DNA of 7,998 nt from Clostridia bacterium (GCA_017455385.1 JAFTBD010000124.1:1-7998), one strand, 5' to 3'. Positions 1 through 6,069 are shown, counted from the stretch's first letter. Made by a program: numbers and translations. Notes: generated from the letters alone by a model not told the origin.

Positions 1-259
1 ATTGCAAGACATCATCGCCATCCTCAGCATGAACGAGCTGTCACAAGAGGATAAAAAACTCGTGTACCGCGCACGTAAACTGCAACGTTTCTTCTCGCAA
101 CCTTTCTTCGTGGCGACGCCGTATACCGGTATGGAAGGGAAATACGTCCCCTTGCAGAAGACCATCGAAGGATGCAATGCCATCTTGGACGGTGAATTGG
201 ACGACGTGCCGGAGGGAAATTTCTATTTCATCGGCGGCATCGAGGATCTGAAACGATGA
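1..259 (+). CDS. atpD: F1 ATP synthase subunit beta, C-terminal part (5' end outside window)
   Basis: Only the last 85 residues are present; the reading frame runs in from the left edge, and the TTG at position 2 is an internal leucine codon, not a start. Beta is the catalytic subunit of the F1 head and makes ATP at the membrane-bound F0F1 complex. The visible part is the C-terminal helical domain. It opens with QDIIAILSMNELSQEDK, which carries the DELSEED-like region (here NELSQED) contacted by the gamma and epsilon subunits. RARKLQRFFSQPFFVA and the final IGGIEDLKR are also typical of the family. The nucleotide-binding domain (P-loop, catalytic Glu) lies upstream and cannot be assessed. The stop TGA (257-259) overlaps the atpC start as ATGA, the usual translational coupling in atp operons. 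Identification is firm. Confidence 0.96.
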   Translation, partial: LQDIIAILSMNELSQEDKKLVYRARKLQRFFSQPFFVATPYTGMEGKYVPLQKTIEGCNAILDGELDDVPEGNFYFIGGIEDLKR

Positions 260-669
260 ATCCTTTTCCTTTCCGCATCCTGACGCCGACGTCCGGGTAT
301 TTCGAGGGCGAGATCGTCTCGCTGGTATTCCCGACGGAGGAAGGCTATATCGGCATCTTGCGCGGCAGGTCGGATTGTATTATCTCCGTGAAGGCGGGCG
401 GCGTCATCCGTTACGTCTTGCCGTCCGGCGAGGAAGTGCGCCTTGTCAGCGAGGGCGGCGCGGCGGAAGTCAAAGGCGGGGTCGTGACCTATTGCACCGA
501 AGAGGCATACCTCGAGAGCGAATCGGCTGAAGTATCCGAGAGAAGAGCACGCGAACGAGAGGAAGAAGGTATGCTTCAGGCGAGGAATCGCGAGGAGTAT
601 ACAATGTATAAAGTGGCGATGGCGAAAGCGTTTGACAAATTGAAACGCTCTTCCCATAATAATAAATGA
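256..669 (+). CDS. atpC: F1 ATP synthase subunit epsilon
   Basis: This is the 137-residue epsilon subunit of the central stalk, which links F1 to the c-ring and can act as an inhibitory brake on ATP hydrolysis. Residues 4-85 form the N-terminal beta-sandwich, with the FRILTPTSGYFEGEI opening and the GYIGIL segment equivalent to the family GxxGxLPGHAP loop. Here that loop reads ILRGRSDCI, so the usual Gly-His-Ala is Gly-Arg-Ser. Residues about 89-131 are rich in Glu, Arg and Ala and form the two C-terminal helices. The ATG overlaps the atpD stop by 4 bases, and GAGG at 242-245 is a suitable ribosome binding site. It is the last atp gene, as in most operons, but transcription probably continues into the hydratase gene because no hairpin terminator lies between them. 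The length is normal. Confidence 0.95.
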   Translation: MNPFPFRILTPTSGYFEGEIVSLVFPTEEGYIGILRGRSDCIISVKAGGVIRYVLPSGEEVRLVSEGGAAEVKGGVVTYCTEEAYLESESAEVSERRAREREEEGMLQARNREEYTMYKVAMAKAFDKLKRSSHNNK

Positions 670-684
670 CCGGGAGGTAAAATA

Positions 685-2925
685 ATGAAATTATACGGAC
701 CTTCTTATATTTTGGATGAAAAGATCGTTTCCAGAGAGGAACTCGCCGCGGCGGGCTATTCGCAGAAGAAACTGGACGAAGCCTATCAGGGGACGATCGC
801 TTATTCCATCCTGTCTCAGCACAGCGTGAACGGCGCGGAGAAAGGGAAGACCATTTGTGTCAAATTCGACGCGATGGCTTCGCACGACATCACCTACGTC
901 GGGATCATCCAAACGGCGAAAGCCAGCGGACTCACCAAGTTCCCCCTTCCGTACGTGCTCACGAATTGCCACAATTCTCTTTGTGCGGTCGGTGGGACCA
1001 TCAATGAGGACGATCATTTATTCGGATTGTCCGCAGCGAAGAAATACGGCGGCATTTTCGTGCCCGCGCACCAAGCCGTAATACATACCTATATGCGGGA
1101 ATGTTACGCAAAGTGCGGCGGCATGATCCTCGGGAGCGACAGCCACACCCGTTACGGTGCGCTCGGCACGATGGCGGTGGGCGAGGGCGGTCCCGAGCTC
1201 GTCAAACAGCTCTTGGAGATGACCTACGACATCAAATATCCCGACGTCGTCGCCATCATTCTGAAAGGTGCTCCGCGTAAAGGAGTCGGACCGCACGACG
1301 TAGCCATCAGCATCATCGGCGAAGTTTTCAAGAAAGGTATCGTCAAGAATAAAGTAATGGAATTCATCGGCGAAGGAGTGGAGAATCTTCCCGTCGAATA
1401 CCGCAACGGCATCGACGTTATGACCACCGAGACCGCCTGCCTGTCATCTATTTGGAAGACCGATTATAAGGTGAAGGAGTATTATGCGATCCGCGGCAGA
1501 GCGGACGATTATAAGAAACTCGCGCCGAAAAAACTCGCCTATTATGACGAAGTCATAGAGGTGGATCTCGGCGAGATCGAGCCGATGATCGCATTGCCGT
1601 TTCATCCGTCGAATGCCTATAAGCTCTCCGACCTCATCGCGAATCCCGGGGATATCCTCTCCGAGGCGACCAAGAATATCAATGAGCTTCTCGGCGGCAA
1701 GGTGAAGATGGATCTCACGAAGAAGATCAAGAAGGACGGCGTCTACGTCGAGCAGGCAGTGATCGCCGGTTGCGCAGGCGGCACCTACGACAATATCGCG
1801 GAGAGCGCGAATATTCTTCGCGGGAAGACCATCGGGAACGGCGAATTCACTTTAAGCGTGTATCCCGGCAGTCAGCCTGTTTTCACCGAACTCGTCAATA
1901 ACGGCAGTATCGCCGCCTTGATGAAAGCGGGCGCATCCGTTCGTTCCTGTTTCTGCGGACCGTGCTTCGGTGCGGGCGACGTCCCCGCGAACGATTGCTT
2001 GAGCATTCGTCATACGACGAGGAATTTCGAGAGCAGGGAAGGCTCCAAGCCCCTTGAAGGACAGATCTCCGCCGTGGCTCTGATGGATGCGCGTTCCATC
2101 GCAGCCACTGCCGCGAACGGTGGTAAGCTCACCTCGGCGCTCGACTACGATTATGATGCCAATATCCCGCCTTATCACCATGATGACAGCTCGTATAAGA
2201 GCAGAGTGTATAACGGTTTCGGGAAGGCAAAGGCTGCGGAGCCCCTTCGCTACGGTCCGAATATCGCGGATTGGCCGAAGATAGCGGCGCTCCCCGACAA
2301 TGCAGTCTATAAGATCGCGGCGGTCATAAACGATCCCGTCACCACGACGGACGAACTCATTCCCTCCGGCGAGACTTCTTCTTATAGAAGCAATCCGCTG
2401 AGGCTTGCGGAATTCGCCCTCTCGAGGAAGGTGCCGGAATACGTCGGCAGGGCGAAAGCCATCAAGGGCGAATCGGATGAATACGTTTCCTCGGGCGTCC
2501 TTCCCGAAGAGTATGTCGCGGCGGTGAAAGCGGCAGGTCTCACCATTGCGGGTAGCACTTATATCACCAGCGCTATTTTCGCCACCAAACCCGGTGACGG
2601 CAGTGCGAGAGAACAAGCGGCGAGTTGTCAGCGTGTGCTCGGCGGCGGCGCGAACTTCGCGAGAGAATACGCCACCAAGCGTTATCGCAGTAACCTCATC
2701 AACTGGGGCATGCTCCCTTATCTCACACAGGCGAATTTCGAAGTGGGCGATATCGTCATCGTGCCGGGCGTTAAACAGGCGCTCACCGAGGATCGTCCCT
2801 TCGATCTCTATATCGTTCGAGGTGGGAAGGTCATCAAAGGCGACGCTTCGGTGGATAAGCTCACCGATGACGAGAAGCAGATCATCAAAGACGGTTGCCT
2901 CATCAATTATTACGCGAATCGGTAA
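685..2925 (+). CDS. Aconitase-superfamily hydratase (YbhJ-like), 4Fe-4S enzyme
   Basis: A 746-residue cytoplasmic aconitase-superfamily protein. Residues 150-170 contain GSDSHTRYGALGTMAVGEGG, the aconitase SDSHT substrate/cluster loop. The three expected 4Fe-4S ligands are Cys363 (in AGCAGGTYDN) and Cys424/Cys427 (in FCGPCFG), with an extra Cys422 beside them. Arg446 and Arg451 (RHTTRNFESR) match the arginine pair that binds substrate carboxylates in aconitase. The swivel domain follows from about residue 540, with GETSSYRSNP (562-571) and GDGSAREQAA (637-646) in place of the usual GSSREHAA. The overall pattern resembles the YbhJ-type hydratases more than canonical AcnA or AcnB. The residues suggest an active hydro-lyase, but the substrate (citrate/isocitrate or another acid) cannot be fixed from sequence. 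A strong Shine-Dalgarno GGGAGG (672-677) lies 7 bases before the ATG, and the gap to atpC is 15 bases, so it probably belongs to the atp transcript. Confidence 0.88.
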   Translation: MKLYGPSYILDEKIVSREELAAAGYSQKKLDEAYQGTIAYSILSQHSVNGAEKGKTICVKFDAMASHDITYVGIIQTAKASGLTKFPLPYVLTNCHNSLCAVGGTINEDDHLFGLSAAKKYGGIFVPAHQAVIHTYMRECYAKCGGMILGSDSHTRYGALGTMAVGEGGPELVKQLLEMTYDIKYPDVVAIILKGAPRKGVGPHDVAISIIGEVFKKGIVKNKVMEFIGEGVENLPVEYRNGIDVMTTETACLSSIWKTDYKVKEYYAIRGRADDYKKLAPKKLAYYDEVIEVDLGEIEPMIALPFHPSNAYKLSDLIANPGDILSEATKNINELLGGKVKMDLTKKIKKDGVYVEQAVIAGCAGGTYDNIAESANILRGKTIGNGEFTLSVYPGSQPVFTELVNNGSIAALMKAGASVRSCFCGPCFGAGDVPANDCLSIRHTTRNFESREGSKPLEGQISAVALMDARSIAATAANGGKLTSALDYDYDANIPPYHHDDSSYKSRVYNGFGKAKAAEPLRYGPNIADWPKIAALPDNAVYKIAAVINDPVTTTDELIPSGETSSYRSNPLRLAEFALSRKVPEYVGRAKAIKGESDEYVSSGVLPEEYVAAVKAAGLTIAGSTYITSAIFATKPGDGSAREQAASCQRVLGGGANFAREYATKRYRSNLINWGMLPYLTQANFEVGDIVIVPGVKQALTEDRPFDLYIVRGGKVIKGDASVDKLTDDEKQIIKDGCLINYYANR

Positions 2926-2944
2926 TTCTGTAAAGGGCGTTGCA

Positions 2945-2965
2945 TATAGTACTATCGATGATAGT
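2945..2965 (+). promoter_or_regulatory. Candidate -10 element and overlapping palindromes at the alr start
   Basis: TATAGT at 2945-2950 ends 7 bases before the ATG at 2958, so transcription would begin at or next to the start codon. No convincing -35 lies 16-18 bases upstream, so promoter strength is doubtful. ATAGTACTAT (2946-2955) is a perfect 10-base palindrome. ACTATC (2951-2956) and GATAGT (2960-2965) form a 6-bp stem with a 3-base loop that buries the ATG in longer transcripts. It could be a promoter, an operator or an RNA hairpin; these are inferences from sequence alone. Confidence 0.35.
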
Positions 2966-3998
2966 CACGGTGCATACGTCTCGCATAATAAATAATCTTG
3001 ACGCCATGCGGCTTGCCTACGGTAAGCCGCTTATTTTTATGTGTAAAGCGAATGCCTACGGGCACGGGATGCGAGAAGTTGCGCCTTGTGTTCCCGCGAA
3101 AGCATACGGAGTGGCTACGGCAGAAGAGGGCGCGTTGTTGCGTTCCTACGTTTCCGCCCCCATCCTTGTCACGGCGCCCCGTATATCGAATATCCCGCTC
3201 ATCGCGGAGAGTGATCTGATCCCCCTTGTGGGAGAGGAGAGCTATGTTTGTGCGCTGGCTGGCGCCAAGGTCGTGAAGCGCTGTCATATCAAAGCAGATA
3301 GCGGGATGCACCGCTCGGGGATCTCGAGTCCGAAAAAGTGCTACGAGGCGGCGACGCTCCTTGCGGAAGGCGGTGTGACGGTCGAGGGGATCTGCACGCA
3401 TTATAAAGACGCTTCGAAAGATACCGTCCTCAGCCAAAACGCCCGTTTCGACGAATGCGTCCAAGCCGTTCGGAGCGCTTTATTTGCTCGAGGGCAAAGC
3501 GTCCTCCCTTATACGCACGTGACCTCGTCCGGCGCCGCGCTTGCGGCGAGATACGATGCGATTCGAGTGGGGCTTAGCGCTTATGGATATGAGAATGAAC
3601 GAAGGACAGGCAGGCGCCTTACTTCGGCGATGGAAGTCTTCTCCGAGATCCTCAACGTCAAAAGATTACGAAAGGGGGACACTCTCGGTTATGAGGGCGC
3701 GTTCATCGCGGACAGACCTCTCACTGCTTGCACCGTTCTCGGCGGCTATGCCGACGGAATGGATCGGCGGGACGTCGGCGGAGAGGTCATCGTGAAGGGT
3801 AGGCGGGCGCGGATCGCCGCCGTTTGCATGGATACTTTCGAAGTCGTTAGTGATGCTGTTGACTTCTGCGTCGGGGATCGTGTTATAATACTATCGGATG
3901 AAATAAATGCCCAAGAGATCGCGATCCGACGTGGGAGCATCCCTTACGAAGTCCTCGTCGGGTTCGATACACCGAGGGCAGAGAGAAGATATGACTGA
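2958..3998 (+). CDS. alr: Alanine racemase (PLP-dependent)
   Basis: Interconverts L- and D-alanine in the cytosol using pyridoxal phosphate, supplying D-Ala for peptidoglycan. Numbering from the ATG at 2958 (346 residues), the PLP lysine is Lys30 in CKANAYGHG. Lys112 and Arg119 in IKADSGMHRSG match the carbamylated lysine and PLP-pyridine arginine of Geobacillus Alr. The second catalytic base is Tyr245 in GYEGAF. GYADG (263-267) and CMD (290-292) are the other signatures. The N-terminal barrel covers about 1-220 and the C-terminal beta domain the rest; the protein is slightly shorter than the usual 360-390. A TTG at 2940 would add 6 residues but sits only 2 bases after AAAGGG (2932-2937), while the ATG is 20 bases from it. 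The ATG best fits the family N-terminus, yet has no usable Shine-Dalgarno. The gene overlaps the next one by 8 bases. Confidence 0.93.
   Translation: MIVTVHTSRIINNLDAMRLAYGKPLIFMCKANAYGHGMREVAPCVPAKAYGVATAEEGALLRSYVSAPILVTAPRISNIPLIAESDLIPLVGEESYVCALAGAKVVKRCHIKADSGMHRSGISSPKKCYEAATLLAEGGVTVEGICTHYKDASKDTVLSQNARFDECVQAVRSALFARGQSVLPYTHVTSSGAALAARYDAIRVGLSAYGYENERRTGRRLTSAMEVFSEILNVKRLRKGDTLGYEGAFIADRPLTACTVLGGYADGMDRRDVGGEVIVKGRRARIAAVCMDTFEVVSDAVDFCVGDRVIILSDEINAQEIAIRRGSIPYEVLVGFDTPRAERRYD
3008..3040 (+). terminator. Terminator-like hairpin plus T-run inside the alr coding start
   Basis: GCGGCTT (3008-3014) pairs perfectly with AAGCCGC (3024-3030). G3015-T3023, C3016-G3022 and C3017-G3021 extend the stem to 10 bp with a TAC loop. 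It is followed at once by TTATTTTTAT (3031-3040), eight T in ten. This has the form of an intrinsic terminator but lies in alr codons 17-28, just before the PLP-lysine motif, where the protein alignment needs the sequence to be coding. It is about 85 bases after the hydratase stop, and no other terminator follows that gene. It may stop untranslated read-through from the atp-hydratase operon, or act as an attenuator. Translating ribosomes would unfold it. The structure is clear; the function is inferred. Confidence 0.5.
3859..3897 (+). promoter_or_regulatory. Internal extended -10 promoter near the 3' end of alr
   Basis: TGTTATAAT at 3881-3889 is a perfect extended -10 element (TG, one base, TATAAT). 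TTGACT at 3859-3864 is a five-of-six -35 match, although the 19-base spacer is longer than the ideal 17. Transcription would start near 3896, about 95 bases before the cyclo-ligase ATG and within the last tenth of alr. It would let the cyclo-ligase and rsmD be expressed without alr. It lies within coding sequence, so chance occurrence is possible, but the extended -10 is unusually good. Confidence 0.5.
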
Positions 3999-4530
3999 GA
4001 AAAAAAGACAGAGAGCGATTTGCAAGGAGAGGATCGCTTCCCTCACGGAAGAGGAGAAGCGCCTTTTTTCCGCACGTATCACGGACAAGCTCCTTCGACA
4101 TCCCTATTATCTCGCGGCACAGCGCTTGTTCCTGTATTGTTCCACGGAAGAGGAGGCAGATACCCGCGCCATCGCGGAAGATGCCCTTTCCAAGGGGAAA
4201 GAACTGTATTTTCCTCAGCTGTCGGGAGATGAGATGTATCTCGCCCGATACACGGAAGATACCCCTATGCGTCTGAATTTCTATGGAATCGAGGAGCCTG
4301 TCGGTGAACCCTATCACGGGGATATCGACCTTGCAGTCGTGCCTCTTCTCGGCTTCGACCGCACCCGCATGAGACTTGGCAGAGGGAAGGGATATTATGA
4401 TCGTTTCCTCGCGACGTACAAGGGGCGTAGCATCGCCCTCGCGTATTCGGTGCAGGAGCTTGACCGTGTTTCTCGCGAGGCGCAGGACGTTTCTCCCGAG
4501 ATCATTCTGACGGAGAGGGAAGAGATATGA
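3991..4530 (+). CDS. ygfA: 5-formyltetrahydrofolate cyclo-ligase (MTHFS family)
   Basis: Converts 5-formyltetrahydrofolate to 5,10-methenyltetrahydrofolate with ATP, returning a stored folate to one-carbon metabolism in the cytosol. The protein has 179 residues, normal for the family. The basic N-terminal helix (KKRQRAICKERI, residues 4-15) precedes the Rossmann-like core. The signature VPLLGFDRTRMRLGRGKGYY runs from 117 and continues into DRFL; the glycine-rich part binds ATP phosphates and Mg. Near the C-terminus, EAQDVSPEIILTE matches the family segment that usually reads HDV, so Gln replaces His here. The ATG at 3991 is chosen because the family begins with this basic helix. An in-frame ATG at 3907 would add 28 low-complexity residues that are a shadow of the alr frame. 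It overlaps the alr stop by 8 bases and has only a weak purine tract upstream, so translational coupling is likely. The B. subtilis relative is yqgN. Confidence 0.92.
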   Translation: MTEKKRQRAICKERIASLTEEEKRLFSARITDKLLRHPYYLAAQRLFLYCSTEEEADTRAIAEDALSKGKELYFPQLSGDEMYLARYTEDTPMRLNFYGIEEPVGEPYHGDIDLAVVPLLGFDRTRMRLGRGKGYYDRFLATYKGRSIALAYSVQELDRVSREAQDVSPEIILTEREEI

Positions 4531-5075
4531 GAGTCATCGCAGGGAAATATAAGGGTCGCACCCTCTTTTCGCCGAAAGATGAATCGGTCAGACCGACCAC
4601 GGATCGTATCAAGGAGAATATATTCAACCTCATCCAGTTCCGCATCGCAGGCGCGAGTTTTCTCGACCTGTTCGGCGGGAGCGGCGCGATGAGCATCGAG
4701 GCGCTTTCCCGCGGCGCGGCGCGCGTTGTCACCGTGGACAGTGCCCGAGAGAGCATTGCACTTATCAAACGGAATTTTATGAAGGTCGGCATCGGCAAGG
4801 AAGGCGAGATACTCGAGAAAGACTATGTCGCAGCACTCTCTTCGCTTCGTGGCGCCGCCTTCGACTTCATCTTTCTCGATCCGCCGTATAAGGCGACGTT
4901 TTATGAAGATATCCTCTTAAAGATCGCAGAATACGAGGTGCTTGCCGAGACGGGAAACGTGATATTCGAGCACGCCACCGAGCGCGCGTTGACGCTTCCC
5001 GAAGGTTTGCGAAACGTCGACAGTCGGAAGTACGGAAGCGTGACGATAGACTTCCTATCTGCTGAAAAAGAATGA
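4527..5075 (+). CDS. rsmD: 16S rRNA (guanine966-N2)-methyltransferase RsmD
   Basis: Transfers a methyl group from S-adenosylmethionine to N2 of guanine 966 of 16S rRNA (E. coli numbering) during small-subunit assembly. The protein has 182 residues, normal for RsmD (YlbH in B. subtilis). It opens MRVIAGKYKGRTL, followed by RPTTDRIKENIFNLI (22-36), which is highly typical. Motif I for SAM binding is LDLFGGSGAMSIEALSRGA (46-64). The acidic Asp71 at the end of the next strand (VVTVDSA) should contact the SAM ribose, and the catalytic motif IV is DPPY (118-121). The start ATG overlaps the cyclo-ligase stop as ATGA, and GGAGAGGG (4512-4519) lies 7 bases upstream. Placement directly before coaD is common across Bacillota. 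No terminator is visible after it, so some transcripts may continue into coaD. Confidence 0.96.
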   Translation: MRVIAGKYKGRTLFSPKDESVRPTTDRIKENIFNLIQFRIAGASFLDLFGGSGAMSIEALSRGAARVVTVDSARESIALIKRNFMKVGIGKEGEILEKDYVAALSSLRGAAFDFIFLDPPYKATFYEDILLKIAEYEVLAETGNVIFEHATERALTLPEGLRNVDSRKYGSVTIDFLSAEKE

Positions 5076-5079
5076 AAAG

Positions 5080-5108
5080 TTGACAAATAACGCCTTTTAT
5101 TGTAATAT
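5080..5108 (+). promoter_or_regulatory. Strong sigma-A-type promoter directly abutting the coaD start
   Basis: TTGACA (5080-5085) is a perfect -35 hexamer. After exactly 17 bases comes TAATAT (5103-5108), a good -10, with TG immediately before it. The predicted first transcribed base, about 7 bases after the -10, falls at 5114-5116, on the coaD ATG (5115). The mRNA would therefore be leaderless or nearly so. The coaD start cannot move upstream, because an in-frame TAA at 5103-5105 is followed only by TAT, TGG and AAT. This is the best promoter in the window. Confidence 0.8.
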
Positions 5109-5114
5109 TGGAAT

Positions 5115-5582
5115 ATGAGTAAATGTTTGATCACGGGGACTTTCGATCCGCTGACCATTGGGCACGAAGCCGTCATTAAAAGAGCACTGACCGTTTTCGA
5201 TCACGTGGCGGTGGCGATCCTTGTGAATCCGGACAAAGAGACGATGTTCTCCGTTGAGGAACGCATCCGTATGGTGAAGAGCGTTTTCGGCGAGAAAGTC
5301 GAAGTCTTTTACAGCGACGGATGGGCGGTGGATGCGGCGAAAGAGACGCACGCCGACGTGCTCGTCCGCGGCATACGCGGGGAGGGTGACCTATCCTACG
5401 AAGAGGAGATGGCGCGGTATAACCGCGATCACGGTGTGGAAACGGTTTTCTTTTTCGCAGAGGCGGGACTGACGGAAGTCACATCGACGGCGGTCCGCAC
5501 GGCGCTCGAAGCGGGAACGGACGTGAAAGACTATCTCAGCGAAGACGTTTATCGTCTCGTTACGGAATATAGGGGGAAATGA
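5115..5582 (+). CDS. coaD: Phosphopantetheine adenylyltransferase
   Basis: Catalyses ATP plus 4'-phosphopantetheine to dephospho-CoA plus pyrophosphate, the penultimate step of coenzyme A synthesis; usually a cytosolic hexamer. The protein has 155 residues, close to the usual 160. The nucleotidyltransferase signature GTFDPLTIGH spans 8-17, with the T/HxGH motif at Thr14-His17. Lys41 in NPDKETMFSVEER matches the conserved substrate-binding lysine. LVRGIRGEGDLSYEEEMA (83-100) is the family RG-R segment. The usual ISSS/T-x-V-R/K loop appears as TSTAVR (123-128), with Thr in place of the first Ser. The start is fixed by an in-frame stop 10 bases upstream. There is no Shine-Dalgarno, only GGA at 5110-5112, too close to serve, and a strong promoter directly abuts the ATG. 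The stop is 1 base from the next gene. The B. subtilis counterpart is ylbI. Confidence 0.96.
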   Translation: MSKCLITGTFDPLTIGHEAVIKRALTVFDHVAVAILVNPDKETMFSVEERIRMVKSVFGEKVEVFYSDGWAVDAAKETHADVLVRGIRGEGDLSYEEEMARYNRDHGVETVFFFAEAGLTEVTSTAVRTALEAGTDVKDYLSEDVYRLVTEYRGK

Positions 5583-5583
5583 T

Positions 5584-6048
5584 ATGGACGACGTTGTGGC
5601 GATCATCGATGAGCTCGAAGACCTTCTTTTGAGTAAAAAAAGAGGCTTTTTCTCGGGAAAAGTCTATGTGGATCAGGAAAAAGTGGCAGAGATCATCGCG
5701 CAACTGCGTGAGGCGATCCCGCAGAGCTTTTACGATGCGAAATCCATCTTGAAACAACGAGATGAATTGATCTCCGATGCGGAGAGAAAGGCGGAGGGCA
5801 TCATTCGCAATGCGAATGCGATGCGCGAGAAATTGGTGAATGAGTCTGAGGTGCTTGCTCAAGCGCAGGCGGAGGCGGACAACCTCATCCGCGGTACCCG
5901 TGAGTATTGCGATCAATTGAAGTATTCTGTGAATCAGAATCTCGACACCTATCTATATCAGTCCGCCGTTCAATTGAATGAGGCGATGGTGCTCATCGAA
6001 GGCGTACGTTCCGAGATGCGGAAACGTTCCAATAAAGACGAGAGATGA
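5584..6048 (+). CDS. Coiled-coil protein of unknown function, coaD-linked
   Basis: A 154-residue, charged, probably cytoplasmic protein. Residues 1-15 form an acidic helix, about 22-30 hold a short conserved-looking FFSGKVYVDQE segment, and 31-48 form another helix. About 52-150 is a long Ala, Glu, Arg and Gln-rich helix with the heptad-like look of a coiled coil, including AERKAEGIIRNANAMREKL and AQAEADNLIRGTREYCDQL. There is no signal peptide, membrane segment, P-loop or visible catalytic motif. Similar short coiled-coil proteins, often loosely labelled ATPase or ATP-synthase-B-like because of the helix composition, sit after coaD in many Clostridia; that is recollection, not a search. A DivIVA-like or scaffold role is conceivable but unsupported. 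The gene starts 1 base after the coaD stop, with a strong Shine-Dalgarno GGGGG (5572-5576) 7 bases before the ATG, so it is co-transcribed with coaD. A terminator follows it. Confidence 0.8.
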   Translation: MDDVVAIIDELEDLLLSKKRGFFSGKVYVDQEKVAEIIAQLREAIPQSFYDAKSILKQRDELISDAERKAEGIIRNANAMREKLVNESEVLAQAQAEADNLIRGTREYCDQLKYSVNQNLDTYLYQSAVQLNEAMVLIEGVRSEMRKRSNKDER

Positions 6049-6069
6049 TGCTCCGATAAGTTACCTTGG

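Noticed and set aside
223..657. Minus-strand 144-codon ORF across atpC
   Set aside because: It is antisense to the clearly identified atpC, has no motif, and has a composition typical of an antisense shadow.
1852..2616. Long minus-strand ORF (254 codons) inside the hydratase gene
   Set aside because: It is fully antisense to a well-supported gene, is rich in Arg with no recognisable motif, and is typical of a shadow frame in codon-biased DNA.
2940..2957. TTG start at 2940 for alr
   Set aside because: AAAGGG is only 2 bases upstream, too close for a Shine-Dalgarno, and the six extra residues precede the normal family N-terminus. It is not excluded experimentally.
3907..3990. 28-residue N-terminal extension of the cyclo-ligase from ATG 3907
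   Set aside because: It is a shadow of the alr frame with Ser/Arg-rich low-complexity content, no Shine-Dalgarno, and no counterpart in the family, which begins at the basic helix encoded from 3991. It is kept only as a possibility in the promoter finding.
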